NCBI GenBank assembly: GCA_003045895.1
Contig: PZPC01000011.1
Span: 1 to 64,000 of the forward strand
Direction of reading: 5' to 3'
Source: Bacteroidota bacterium
Lineage (GTDB): Bacteria; Bacteroidota; Bacteroidia; Chitinophagales; Saprospiraceae
DNA length: 64,000 bases
Part shown: piece by piece, positions 17,980 through 25,151 of the stretch
How the letters are laid out: each line of letters begins with the position of its first letter
How positions within the stretch are numbered: the first letter of the stretch is position 1
Notes under the pieces: model-generated
The model's database searches: none
What the model saw: only the letters and a program-made list of their open reading frames with translations
Told to the model about the DNA's origin: nothing
Position numbers and translations under genes: made by a program

Positions 17980-18284
17980 TCGTTTCAAAAGCAGCCAAGA
18001 AAGACATCAACGAAATACTCGATTACTTACTTGAAAAAGTCTCTTACCAAGAAGCAGTCGATACTCGACAAGCAATCTTGTCTGCTATCAATAGGCTTGA
18101 AAAAATGCCAGATGCTCGCTCTCCAGTTAAGGAAGCCAATAAACCAACTACTCTGCGGCAAGTAGTGGCCAAGAAAGTATACCGAATTATCTACCGTATT
18201 GAAGAAGTCAAAAAAAGCGTCTTAGTAGTAAGGGTAATCCATGTCAAAAGAGGAACTGGATACGTAAAAAAAGCGCTAGACTGA
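17958..18284 (+). CDS. RelE/ParE family toxin
   Basis: A 108-residue basic protein with the ParE/RelE fold pattern: a first strand YQIVVSKAAKKDI, two helices (NEILDYLLEK... and AVDTRQAILSAINRLEKMPD), then strands KVYRIIYRIEEV and VLVVRVIHVKRG. ParE toxins inhibit DNA gyrase and RelE toxins cut mRNA in the ribosome; the sequence alone does not decide between them, though the long second helix favours ParE. It overlaps the antitoxin gene by 22 bases. The pair lies between the intact msrBA locus and a decayed msrA fragment. Confidence 0.82.
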   Translation: MADTYQIVVSKAAKKDINEILDYLLEKVSYQEAVDTRQAILSAINRLEKMPDARSPVKEANKPTTLRQVVAKKVYRIIYRIEEVKKSVLVVRVIHVKRGTGYVKKALD

Positions 18285-18299
18285 GCCAGTCCGCTCCGG

Positions 18300-18622
18300 C
18301 TAACTCCGCGCAGCAATAAAGTCTCGTAATTTTTTCAATTTAGGCTCAATCGCATTTTGGCAGTACGCCTTTTCAGGGTCAGCAGCACAGTAGTTTTAGT
18401 GATAAGTTTCGGCCGGATAAAACTGTTCAAACGGAACAACCTCAGTGACAATCAGCTCGTACAGGGACTTTTGCACTTCCGCGATGGCTGCTATTGCCTC
18501 TTGTTGTTCTGCCACTGTTCGATAAAAAATCAAACTTCGATATTGCGTTCCTTTATCGGCTGACTGCCCGTTGAAGATGGTCGGGTTGTGGGTGGTCAGG
18601 TGAATAACCAGCAGTTCTTGAA
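18300..18622 (-). pseudogene. Decayed 3' fragment of msrA
   Basis: The reverse strand encodes a clear copy of the last about 108 residues of the MsrA part of msrBA: HLTTHNPTIF, GTQYRSLIFYRT, IAAIAEVQKSL, VTEVVPFEQFYPAETYH, then a TAA stop where the intact gene has Gln, then NYCAADPEKAYCQNAIEPKL. It lacks the N-terminal catalytic GCFWC, because homology stops near the Glu-Leu-Leu-Val-Ile segment. The in-frame stop and missing catalytic half make it non-functional. It lies just downstream of the rlmI-like gene. Confidence 0.88.
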
Positions 18623-18647
18623 TTTAAGCAGAAAAAAAGATGCCAAT

Positions 18648-19829
18648 TCAATCCAACTGCACCACCAAGCCCTTCAAATAAGACCCTTCCGGGTGAAAAA
18701 GATTGACCGGATGATCCGGGCTTTGCGTCAGTTGGTGCAGTACGCGGGCCGAACGCCCCGCTTCCAGCCCTGCTGCGACGATGGTGTCGTAAAAAAGCTG
18801 CCGATCTACCACCTGTGAACAGGAAAAGGTAAAGAGGAGTCCGCCGGGTTTGACGGTCTTCATCGCCTCCGCATTCAGGCGCTTGTAGCCCTGCACGGCC
18901 TGGTGGCGCTTGTTCATGGTTTTGGCGAAGGCGGGTGGATCCACCACCACAATATCAAAGGTTTCGGCTTGTTTTTGGAAAAATTTCAAGACTTCCTCGG
19001 TGTGGCTGCTGTGTTGCTCTGCTGGGAAGCCGTTGCGTACAACGTTTTCTTCGGTCAGCGCCATGGCTTTAGACGATACATCTACGCTGGCCACGTGGGT
19101 AGCGCCAGCCTTAAGGGCATAAATGCTGAAGCCTCCGGTGTAGCAGAAGGTATTGAGCACCGTCTTCCCGGGTGCGTACTGGGCCAGTAATTGCCGGTTG
19201 ATGCGCTGGTCGAGAAAAAATCCCGTCTTTTGGCCGGTCACGGCATTGATGGTAAAGATATGACCGTTTTCCAGGATCTGTTGTTCGCCGTCATCGCCCA
19301 GCAGGAAGGTGTCGAACGCTTTCTCGTCGAAGCGTTGGGGCAGGGTTTTGCGGGCGCGCAGGTAAATGGTGTCCAGCCGCTCCCCGTAGACCTTTTGCAG
19401 CGCCGCCGCGATTTCGAGGTGTTCGCCGTACATGCCCCAACTGTGGCACTGAATGACTGCCATCCGGTTATAGATATCGATCACCAGGCCCGGTAGCAGG
19501 TCGCCGGCACCGTGTACCAGTCGGTAGGCGTTGGTTTGTGGGTTATTGGCCAACTGAAGGACCTCGCGCGTAGCGTAAGCCCGGGCAATGGCCTGTTCCC
19601 AAAAATCGGGAGCGGGGGCTTCGCTGCCGTAGTGGATAATGCGCACCCGGATACTGCCTTCCTGGTAGTGTCCGGTAGCTAACCGATTTCCCCGGGCATC
19701 GGTTACCGCAACCCGCGCACCTTCAGCAGGGGGCTGTTCGTCTTCCTCGAGGGCACCCGAAAATACCCACGGATGCTGCCGCTTAATAATGATCTCTTTG
19801 CCAGCCTTTAATTTTACCATTTGCTCCAT
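18648..19829 (-). CDS. Class I SAM-dependent 23S rRNA methyltransferase, RlmI-like
   Basis: A 393-residue protein with an N-terminal PUA domain (residues about 4-75, KRQHPWVFSGAL) and a Rossmann methyltransferase domain. SAM-binding and catalytic segments include FLDQRINR, VLNTFCYTGGFSIYALKAGA, VVDPPAFAK and FTFSCSQ, with cysteines as in the RlmI/RlmK family that makes 5-methylcytosine at 23S rRNA 1962. The assignment to that exact base is inference. A TACTTTTG element at 19835-19842 lies only 5 bases before the ATG, so transcripts may be leaderless, or translation may begin at the ATG at 19820. It is 14 bases downstream of the nucleoside phosphorylase gene. Confidence 0.9.
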   Translation of the reverse strand: MEQMVKLKAGKEIIIKRQHPWVFSGALEEDEQPPAEGARVAVTDARGNRLATGHYQEGSIRVRIIHYGSEAPAPDFWEQAIARAYATREVLQLANNPQTNAYRLVHGAGDLLPGLVIDIYNRMAVIQCHSWGMYGEHLEIAAALQKVYGERLDTIYLRARKTLPQRFDEKAFDTFLLGDDGEQQILENGHIFTINAVTGQKTGFFLDQRINRQLLAQYAPGKTVLNTFCYTGGFSIYALKAGATHVASVDVSSKAMALTEENVVRNGFPAEQHSSHTEEVLKFFQKQAETFDIVVVDPPAFAKTMNKRHQAVQGYKRLNAEAMKTVKPGGLLFTFSCSQVVDRQLFYDTIVAAGLEAGRSARVLHQLTQSPDHPVNLFHPEGSYLKGLVVQLD

Positions 19830-19834
19830 GGACG

Positions 19835-19842
19835 CAAAAGTA
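19835..19842 (-). promoter_or_regulatory. Predicted -7 element at the rlmI-like start
   Basis: Minus-strand TACTTTTG followed by CGTCC and the ATG. It shares TACTTTTGCGTC with the tRNA-Leu promoter. Its closeness to the start codon implies a leaderless or nearly leaderless mRNA. Confidence 0.5.
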
Positions 19843-19843
19843 A

Positions 19844-20731
19844 TTATACTTCGCTGATTTTGGTTAAAATGGCCTGAATCATCTCATCTACAGCGGCTTT
19901 GGGGCGGTTGCTGAAGGTGTGGTTGGCCCGGTTGGCCAGAATCAGGCTGCACGACAAAGCCTGGTGGCCCAGAATTTGGCTCAATCCGTAGATGGCAGCC
20001 GTTTCCATTTCCACGTTGATGAGCGGGAAGCCCTGACTTTGAAAATGGTGAAGTTGGTCCAGAATCACGGGTTGCAATTTGCTGGTCGCCCGCAGTTGCC
20101 GCCCCTGAGGGGCATAAAAACCGGGGGCCGTAATGGTGATTCCCTGGTGGTAGGGTGCGCCAATGGTGGTTAGCAGTTCCTCGTCGGCCAGGGTGGGGTA
20201 GGGCACCATAGGCAAGGCCCACTTCTTTTCGGCAACCAGGTTCTGCCAGTCCTGTGCAAGTTGTTGCTCGCCTGGGGCGAGTTCCCGATCGTAAAAATTC
20301 AGCATGTTGTCAAATCCCAAACCCATGGCTGAACAGACAATACTGTCTACCGAAATAGCCGGTTGCACACAGCCCGAGGTGCCGAGACGAATAATTTTCA
20401 GCCGCCGCAACTGGGGCAGCGGCATGCGCGTTGTCAGATCGATATTGACCAGGGCATCCAGCTCGTTGAGGACGATGTCGATGTTGTCGGGGCCAATACC
20501 CGTAGAGAGAACGGTAATTCTGCGCTTGCCTAGCATGCCCGTATGGGTAACAAATTCCCGCTTGCCTTTTTTTAGTTCGAGGGTGTCAAAATGGCGGGAA
20601 ACGTGGCCTACCCGGTCCGGATCACCAACCGTAATCACGTATTCGCCAATATCTTCCGGCAACAGATTGAGGTGGTAGATGCTGCCGTCGGGGTTGAGGA
20701 TGAGTTCAGAGGGTGGAAAAAATGAAGGCAT
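19844..20731 (-). CDS. Nucleoside phosphorylase (uridine phosphorylase-like)
   Basis: A 295-residue enzyme of the PNP/UDP family, which splits nucleosides with phosphate in salvage. Visible motifs are VGDPDRV (phosphate loop), STGIGPDNIDIVLNEL, LGTSGC, and NVEMETAAIYGL (the ribose-binding Glu-Met-Glu). The N-terminal PSELILNPDGSIYHLNL is typical of the Bacteroidota branch annotated as nucleoside or uridine phosphorylase. The substrate base cannot be fixed from the sequence. It is upstream of the rlmI-like gene on the same strand and divergent from the ArsC/Spx-like gene. Confidence 0.88.
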   Translation of the reverse strand: MPSFFPPSELILNPDGSIYHLNLLPEDIGEYVITVGDPDRVGHVSRHFDTLELKKGKREFVTHTGMLGKRRITVLSTGIGPDNIDIVLNELDALVNIDLTTRMPLPQLRRLKIIRLGTSGCVQPAISVDSIVCSAMGLGFDNMLNFYDRELAPGEQQLAQDWQNLVAEKKWALPMVPYPTLADEELLTTIGAPYHQGITITAPGFYAPQGRQLRATSKLQPVILDQLHHFQSQGFPLINVEMETAAIYGLSQILGHQALSCSLILANRANHTFSNRPKAAVDEMIQAILTKISEV

Positions 20732-20859
20732 TGAATTTGGTTTAGGGTGAATAAGTTAAAAAAAACAAGAAAAGATGGACGCTTTAGTTTTACCCAACTA
20801 CATGGTTGAATTGTGACTTTCCCGTTACATCGATTTTCGCCAAACCTGGCTAAAACCCG

Positions 20860-20867
20860 TACTTTTG
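20860..20867 (+). promoter_or_regulatory. Predicted -7 element of the ArsC/Spx-like gene
   Basis: TACTTTTG followed by CG, ending 15 bases before the ATG at 20883. It overlaps the upstream TTG at 20865, which argues that 20883 is the true start. Confidence 0.6.
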
Positions 20868-20882
20868 CGAAAAAGGATCACG

Positions 20883-21230
20883 ATGCGGAAAATTTATCAC
20901 CTTTCTACCTGCAAAAGTTGTCAAAAAATGATTGCCGGCCTCCATAATGGGGCAGGTTTTGAGTTGCAGGACATCAAGTTTAACAACATCTCCGGACCGG
21001 AATTGGATGCCCTCCAAGAAAAAGTAGGCAGTTACGAAGCTTTGTTTAGCCGACGGGCCATGAAATTCCGCTCGCTGGGCCTGGCCGATAAAAAACTGAC
21101 CGAAGCCGATTACCGACAGCTCATTCTGGAGGAATACACCTTCCTGAAACGGCCGGTCATCGTCGTAGATAACCGGGTATTTACCGGCAGCAGCAGGAAA
21201 AATGTGGAAAGCGTATTGAAATTATTATGA
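20883..21230 (+). CDS. ArsC/Spx-family thioredoxin-fold protein
   Basis: A 115-residue protein starting MRKIYHLSTCKSCQKMI. The CxxC (STCKSC) after the first strand, VGSYEALFSRRAMKFR in the middle and RPVIVVDNRVFTGSS near the end follow the ArsC/Spx/YffB pattern; the usual Arg-Pro of the C-terminal motif (KRPVIV) is present. ArsC reductases use the first Cys; whether this one reduces arsenate, or acts as a regulator as Spx does, cannot be told. A TTG start at 20865 would overlap the -7 element, so 20883 is chosen. Its stop overlaps the hemF start by four bases (ATGA), implying translational coupling. Confidence 0.82.
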   Translation: MRKIYHLSTCKSCQKMIAGLHNGAGFELQDIKFNNISGPELDALQEKVGSYEALFSRRAMKFRSLGLADKKLTEADYRQLILEEYTFLKRPVIVVDNRVFTGSSRKNVESVLKLL

Positions 21231-22123
21231 ATAGAACTACAATAGCCCACTGGTTTCAATCGCTCCAGGACCAAATTTGTGCCGATCTGGAAGCCGCCGA
21301 CGGCCAGGGGCGTTTCCGCGAAGACGCCTGGGAGCGTCCGGGTGGGGGAGGAGGCCGCACGCGCGTAATCGCTGGCCAGCACCTGGAGAAAGGGGGCGTT
21401 AATTTCTCGGCAGTAGAAGGAGAGTTGTCGCTCAAAGCCGCGCAATCCCTGGGGTTAGGCGCTGGCGGACCTTTTTTTGCTACCGGAGTATCCATTGTCT
21501 TGCACCCCCGCAACCCCCACGTCCCCATTATTCACATGAACGTCCGCTACTTTGAAATGGACGAGGAACGTTGGTGGTTTGGTGGTGGAATTGACCTGAC
21601 ACCCCATTACATTGTTCCCGCGGATGCCCGGTGGTTCCACGAACAGTTGCAGGCGGTTTGTGAGCGGGCGCACCCCGACTACTATGACCGCTTTAAGGTC
21701 TGGGCCGACGATTATTTCTACCTGAAGCACCGCGACGAGACGCGGGGCGTTGGCGGGATTTTCTTCGACCGCCTGGGCCCCGACGCGGAGTTGTCGAAAG
21801 CAGACTTGTGGGCCTTTACCCAAGCCGTTGGGCAGTCTTTTGCACCTGCTTATACCCATTTACTGAAAAGGCACCAGGCGGATTCCTTTACCCCCGCGGA
21901 AGAGGAATGGCAAAAACTGCGCCGGGGCCGCTACGTAGAATTCAACCTGGTATGGGATCGGGGAACAAAATTCGGACTGGAAACCGATGGCCGCACCGAA
22001 AGTATCTTGATGAGCTTGCCGCCATTGGCTGCCTGGGAATACGATTACCAGGTAGCTTCCGGAAGTCCGGAAGAATTTACCCAAAACCACCTGAAAAAGG
22101 GTATCGATTGGTTGCTCAAGTGA
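21227..22123 (+). CDS. hemF: Oxygen-dependent coproporphyrinogen III oxidase (HemF)
   Basis: Aerobic enzyme for the same step as HemN. The 298-residue length is normal. Family motifs include EDAWERPGGGGGRTRVI, NFSAVEGEL, SIVLHPRNPHVPIIHMNVRY, WWFGGGIDLTPHY, HRDETRGVGGIFFD and GRYVEFNLVWDRGTKFGL. It is soluble and has no signal peptide. It overlaps the upstream ArsC/Spx-like gene by four bases. Having both HemN (next to cbb3 genes) and HemF suits an organism that sees changing oxygen. Confidence 0.96.
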   Translation: MNRTTIAHWFQSLQDQICADLEAADGQGRFREDAWERPGGGGGRTRVIAGQHLEKGGVNFSAVEGELSLKAAQSLGLGAGGPFFATGVSIVLHPRNPHVPIIHMNVRYFEMDEERWWFGGGIDLTPHYIVPADARWFHEQLQAVCERAHPDYYDRFKVWADDYFYLKHRDETRGVGGIFFDRLGPDAELSKADLWAFTQAVGQSFAPAYTHLLKRHQADSFTPAEEEWQKLRRGRYVEFNLVWDRGTKFGLETDGRTESILMSLPPLAAWEYDYQVASGSPEEFTQNHLKKGIDWLLK

Positions 22124-22129
22124 GCACTG

Positions 22130-22633
22130 CTACTGGCAGAGGATGGTCAGGGTTTCGGTCCGTATCTTATTGCTCAAATTCCCCGCACGATCTTTGATTT
22201 GGATTTCATAAGAGAAGGTATCGGTAGCAATGGAGGGATTGTTGGGGCAGGCAAAGCCATTGTCGATGCAACAAATTCCGGTGTTCGTGCTCAATATTCT
22301 TACGGTTATTTCTCCACGGATACCATTGCCGGTACCTTCATCGGGAATAGCAGGAATTTTGTAAAGGGAGGAAATACTCGGAAACCGACTGTCGAACAAG
22401 AAAAGATCGGTGCTGTCCTGCGTGCTCAAATCGCCGTCGCCATCCGTAAACGAAAAGAAGATGGCCAGCGTATCCTTGGGCAAGCCGGGAACACCCTGGT
22501 AAACCGATGTCTTATTCACCCCTTCGTAGGTGATCACGGGCTGATTCGGATAGTTGGGTGGATTGACACAACTGATTATTGTCAGGCTGACAACCAAACA
22601 GAAAAAGGCGATGCGGAAAGATTTTACCATCAT
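22130..22633 (-). CDS. Hypothetical lipoprotein
   Basis: A 167-residue protein with a lipoprotein signal (IAFFCLVVSLTIISC, lipobox Cys at about 22). The mature part has FSFTDGDGDLSTQD, a calcium-loop-like segment seen in many Bacteroidota surface lipoproteins, then a Cys-rich ICCIDNGFAC and a beta-rich C-terminal half (YEIQIKDRAGNLSN). No enzyme motif is seen. It is convergent with hemF, 6 bases apart, and divergent from the LuxE-like gene. Function is unknown. Confidence 0.8.
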   Translation of the reverse strand: MMVKSFRIAFFCLVVSLTIISCVNPPNYPNQPVITYEGVNKTSVYQGVPGLPKDTLAIFFSFTDGDGDLSTQDSTDLFLFDSRFPSISSLYKIPAIPDEGTGNGIRGEITVRILSTNTGICCIDNGFACPNNPSIATDTFSYEIQIKDRAGNLSNKIRTETLTILCQ

Positions 22634-22712
22634 TTTGCTATTATCTTTGGGTTTGTTTTTTTACGCCAGCGCTATTCGCGGCAGCAAACACTTCGCTTTT
22701 TAAAACAAGTTC

Positions 22713-23723
22713 ATGGAGCGGGATTCTCTTATAAAACGTGTAAATGCGCTTAAAGATCAACATTTTCTGCCCCTGGCATTGGATATTTTTCACTACCAGG
22801 CGACAAACAATCCCCTTTATGCCCAATTTCTGGATTTACTGGGAATAAAACAAGAACGGGTACAACAGTTAGCGCACATTCCTTTCCTTCCCATTGAGTT
22901 GTTTAAAAAATACAAGATACAAACGGGGCACTGGGACCCCACCCTGGTTTTTACGAGTAGTGGTACCACCGGCAGCGCCACCAGCCACCACCTGTTGCGC
23001 GACCGCACTTTTTACCGGGAAAATACCCGGCGAGCGTTCGAGCACTTCTACGGAAAGCTGGATCACCAGGTCATCCTGGCGTTACTTCCCGCTTACCTGG
23101 AACGGGAAGGATCCAGTCTTATTTTTATGGTAGAGGATTTCATTGAACAATCCGATCCGGAGCAAGGCGGTTTTTTTCTTTACAACGAAGCCGACCTGTT
23201 GGCGCGGATTGCCGCCATTCAGACCCGCAACCAGGCCCTTGCGGCTCCTTTGCGGAAGCAGATTATCGTGCTGGGGGTTAGTTTCGCTTTACTGGACTTA
23301 GCGGAAAACCATCCCGGCGCCCTGGCTGATGTTATCATTATGGAAACCGGTGGTATGAAAGGCCGACGTGCGGAACTAACCCGGCCAGAATTGCACGCGG
23401 TGTTGGGCAAGGCTTTTGGCCAGGAAAATATTCACTCGGAATACGGCATGACCGAGTTGTTGTCACAGGCTTATTCGCCGGGCAAGGGTATTTTTTATCC
23501 TGCACCCACCATGCGTGTCCTCACCCGGGAAATCACCGATCCACTGGCACTGACCACCACTGCCCGCAGCGGCGTAATAAATATTGTTGACCTGGCCAAC
23601 CTGGATACCATTAGCTTTATTGCTACGGAAGACATTGGGAAGGTCTACGCCGACGGCAGTTTTGAAATACTCGGCCGCCTGGATGCCGGTGACGTACGGG
23701 GGTGTAATTTACTGGTAGAATAG
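22713..23723 (+). CDS. LuxE-like acyl-protein synthetase/acyltransferase
   Basis: A 336-residue protein of the LuxE family (ANL-type adenylation fold). The key segments are VFTSSGTTGSATSHHLL (phosphate-binding loop), ALLPAYLEREGSSLIFMV, MKGRRAEL and HSEYGMTELLSQAYS (the conserved Tyr-Gly-Met-Thr-Glu), ending with GEILGRLD-type residues. LuxE activates fatty acids in bioluminescence, but no LuxC, LuxD or luciferase genes are nearby; Bacteroidota carry stand-alone homologues with unknown substrates. The stop codon overlaps the left inverted repeat of the palindromic element at 23721. Confidence 0.82.
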   Translation: MERDSLIKRVNALKDQHFLPLALDIFHYQATNNPLYAQFLDLLGIKQERVQQLAHIPFLPIELFKKYKIQTGHWDPTLVFTSSGTTGSATSHHLLRDRTFYRENTRRAFEHFYGKLDHQVILALLPAYLEREGSSLIFMVEDFIEQSDPEQGGFFLYNEADLLARIAAIQTRNQALAAPLRKQIIVLGVSFALLDLAENHPGALADVIIMETGGMKGRRAELTRPELHAVLGKAFGQENIHSEYGMTELLSQAYSPGKGIFYPAPTMRVLTREITDPLALTTTARSGVINIVDLANLDTISFIATEDIGKVYADGSFEILGRLDAGDVRGCNLLVE

Positions 23724-23884
23724 ACTTATTCTACTGGGATTATATCGAGGGCAAATCGCGCCTTTCCTTCCCACACTGTGTCTTTTTTGCGCAACTTAGC
23801 TATGGCTAAGCTCCACAAAAAAGCCTTCGCGTGGTCGAAAATGCATCAATTTTCCCACCAATCTAACCCAGTAGAACAAGTCTA
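23721..23884. mobile_element. MITE-like palindromic element
   Basis: About 164 bases bounded by 18-base inverted repeats with one mismatch (TAGACTTATTCTACTGGG at 23721, and its reverse complement with G for A ending at 23884). The ends are TA/TA. Inside are further inverted pairs: TTTTTTG...CTTAGC against GCTAAG...CAAAAAA, centred on CTTAGC-TATG-GCTAAG at 23796-23811. No reading frame is inside. It supplies the stop codon of the upstream gene and fills most of the 267-base gap before the next one. Whether it is mobile is inference from structure; no second copy was found in the window. Confidence 0.55.
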
Positions 23885-23990
23885 ATAAATTCCGATATCA
23901 CTATTTGTTAAAAACCATTATATTTATTCATTCAAACAGGCAAGCGCTACCCTGAGGAAGGGCTGTTAAAAGTCTGTTGGTCAGTATATT

Positions 23991-25052
23991 ATGGAGGATA
24001 ATACTTTTTTATTATACGGTGCCTATGGCTACACCGGGCAACTCATCGCGCGTTTGGCCGCGGAATATGGTTTAAAACCCATTCTGGCAGGACGTAACGA
24101 AGCCAAGCTAAAAGCTTTGGCCAAAGAAACGGGGTTGGAGTACCTGGTTGTCAACTTAACAGATACCAATACCTTGATCCACGCTTTGCACAAAGTACCG
24201 GTGGTTTTACACGCGGCGGGCCCTTTTATTCATACGGCTCAACCCATGATCGAAGCCTGCCTGGAGACCAAGACCCACTACCTGGACATCACGGGCGAGA
24301 TCGAGGTGTTTGAATTGGCGCATCGCTATGGCCCCGCTGCGGAACAAAACGATGTGATGCTCATGCCGGGGACTGGCTTTGATGTCGTACCTACGGATTG
24401 TATGGCCAAGTACCTGGCCGAACAACTTCCCGACGCCACGCACCTGGACCTGGCTTTTGCCATGCGCGGTGGACGGGTTTCGCACGGTACAGCCAATACG
24501 ATGGTGGAAGGCCTGGGCGAGTCTGGCAAAATTCGGAGAAACGGTAAAATAATAGATGTGCCGCTGGGGCACCGATCACAAACCATCGCCTTTGCCGAAG
24601 ATTTCACTACCTTGACCATGGCCATTCCGTGGGGCGATGTCAGTACGGCCTACTATACCACCGGTATTCCCAATATTACGACTTTTACCAGGGTTACGCC
24701 TGCTGCTTATAGCCTGGTCGGCATCTTACCGTATTTGGGGTGGTTGTTGAAAATGAATTGGCTGCGCAAGCTCTTTCGCAGTCGTATTTCAGCGGCTCCT
24801 GCGGGCCCCACGGCCGAGGAGCGCGCCCGCGGAAGCAGCTACGTGTGGGGGCAGGTCAGCGATGACGAAGGCAACCGCGTTACCGCCCGCTTTCGCGGTC
24901 CGGAGGGTTATACCCTTACGGCCCACGCCAGCCTCATTATAACCAAACGGGTTTTGGCTGGCGAAGTATTTCCTGGTCATCTGACACCGGCGGGGGCTTA
25001 CGGACCCGATTTGGTGCTGGAGATTCCCGGCACCAGGCGAGAATTGGGTTGA
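23991..25052 (+). CDS. Saccharopine dehydrogenase-family protein (trans-acting enoyl reductase-like)
   Basis: A 353-residue NAD(P)-binding protein. The N-terminal Rossmann motif is LLYGAYGYTGQLIARLA, followed by LAGRNEAKL and HAAGPFIHTAQPMIEACL, with DITGE and MPGTGFDVVPTDC; this is the pattern of the saccharopine dehydrogenase-like group that includes mycobacterial trans-acting enoyl reductases. A hydrophobic stretch near residues 240-265 may be a membrane-contacting helix. The specific substrate is unknown. It stands alone, ending at a strong palindromic terminator shared with the convergent lipoprotein gene. Confidence 0.85.
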   Translation: MEDNTFLLYGAYGYTGQLIARLAAEYGLKPILAGRNEAKLKALAKETGLEYLVVNLTDTNTLIHALHKVPVVLHAAGPFIHTAQPMIEACLETKTHYLDITGEIEVFELAHRYGPAAEQNDVMLMPGTGFDVVPTDCMAKYLAEQLPDATHLDLAFAMRGGRVSHGTANTMVEGLGESGKIRRNGKIIDVPLGHRSQTIAFAEDFTTLTMAIPWGDVSTAYYTTGIPNITTFTRVTPAAYSLVGILPYLGWLLKMNWLRKLFRSRISAAPAGPTAEERARGSSYVWGQVSDDEGNRVTARFRGPEGYTLTAHASLIITKRVLAGEVFPGHLTPAGAYGPDLVLEIPGTRRELG

Positions 25053-25086
25053 GTGCCTGTTGGTACGCTAGCAGTGGCTCCAGATA

Positions 25087-25124
25087 CAAAGGGGGCAACG
25101 GAATCGATTCCGTTGCCCCCTTTG
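25087..25124. terminator. Bidirectional terminator (38-base perfect palindrome)
   Basis: CAAAGGGGGCAACGGAAT, then CG, then its exact reverse complement ending in CCCCCTTTG, lying between convergent genes (stops at 25052 and 25152). The T run is short. Confidence 0.8.
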
Positions 25125-25151
25125 GTAGGGTATGCTATCGTGTGAAGGTGC

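Noticed and set aside
18588-18818. Plus-strand frame of 76 codons
   Set aside because: It spans the edge of the msrA fragment and the 3' end of the rlmI-like gene in antisense; no independent support.
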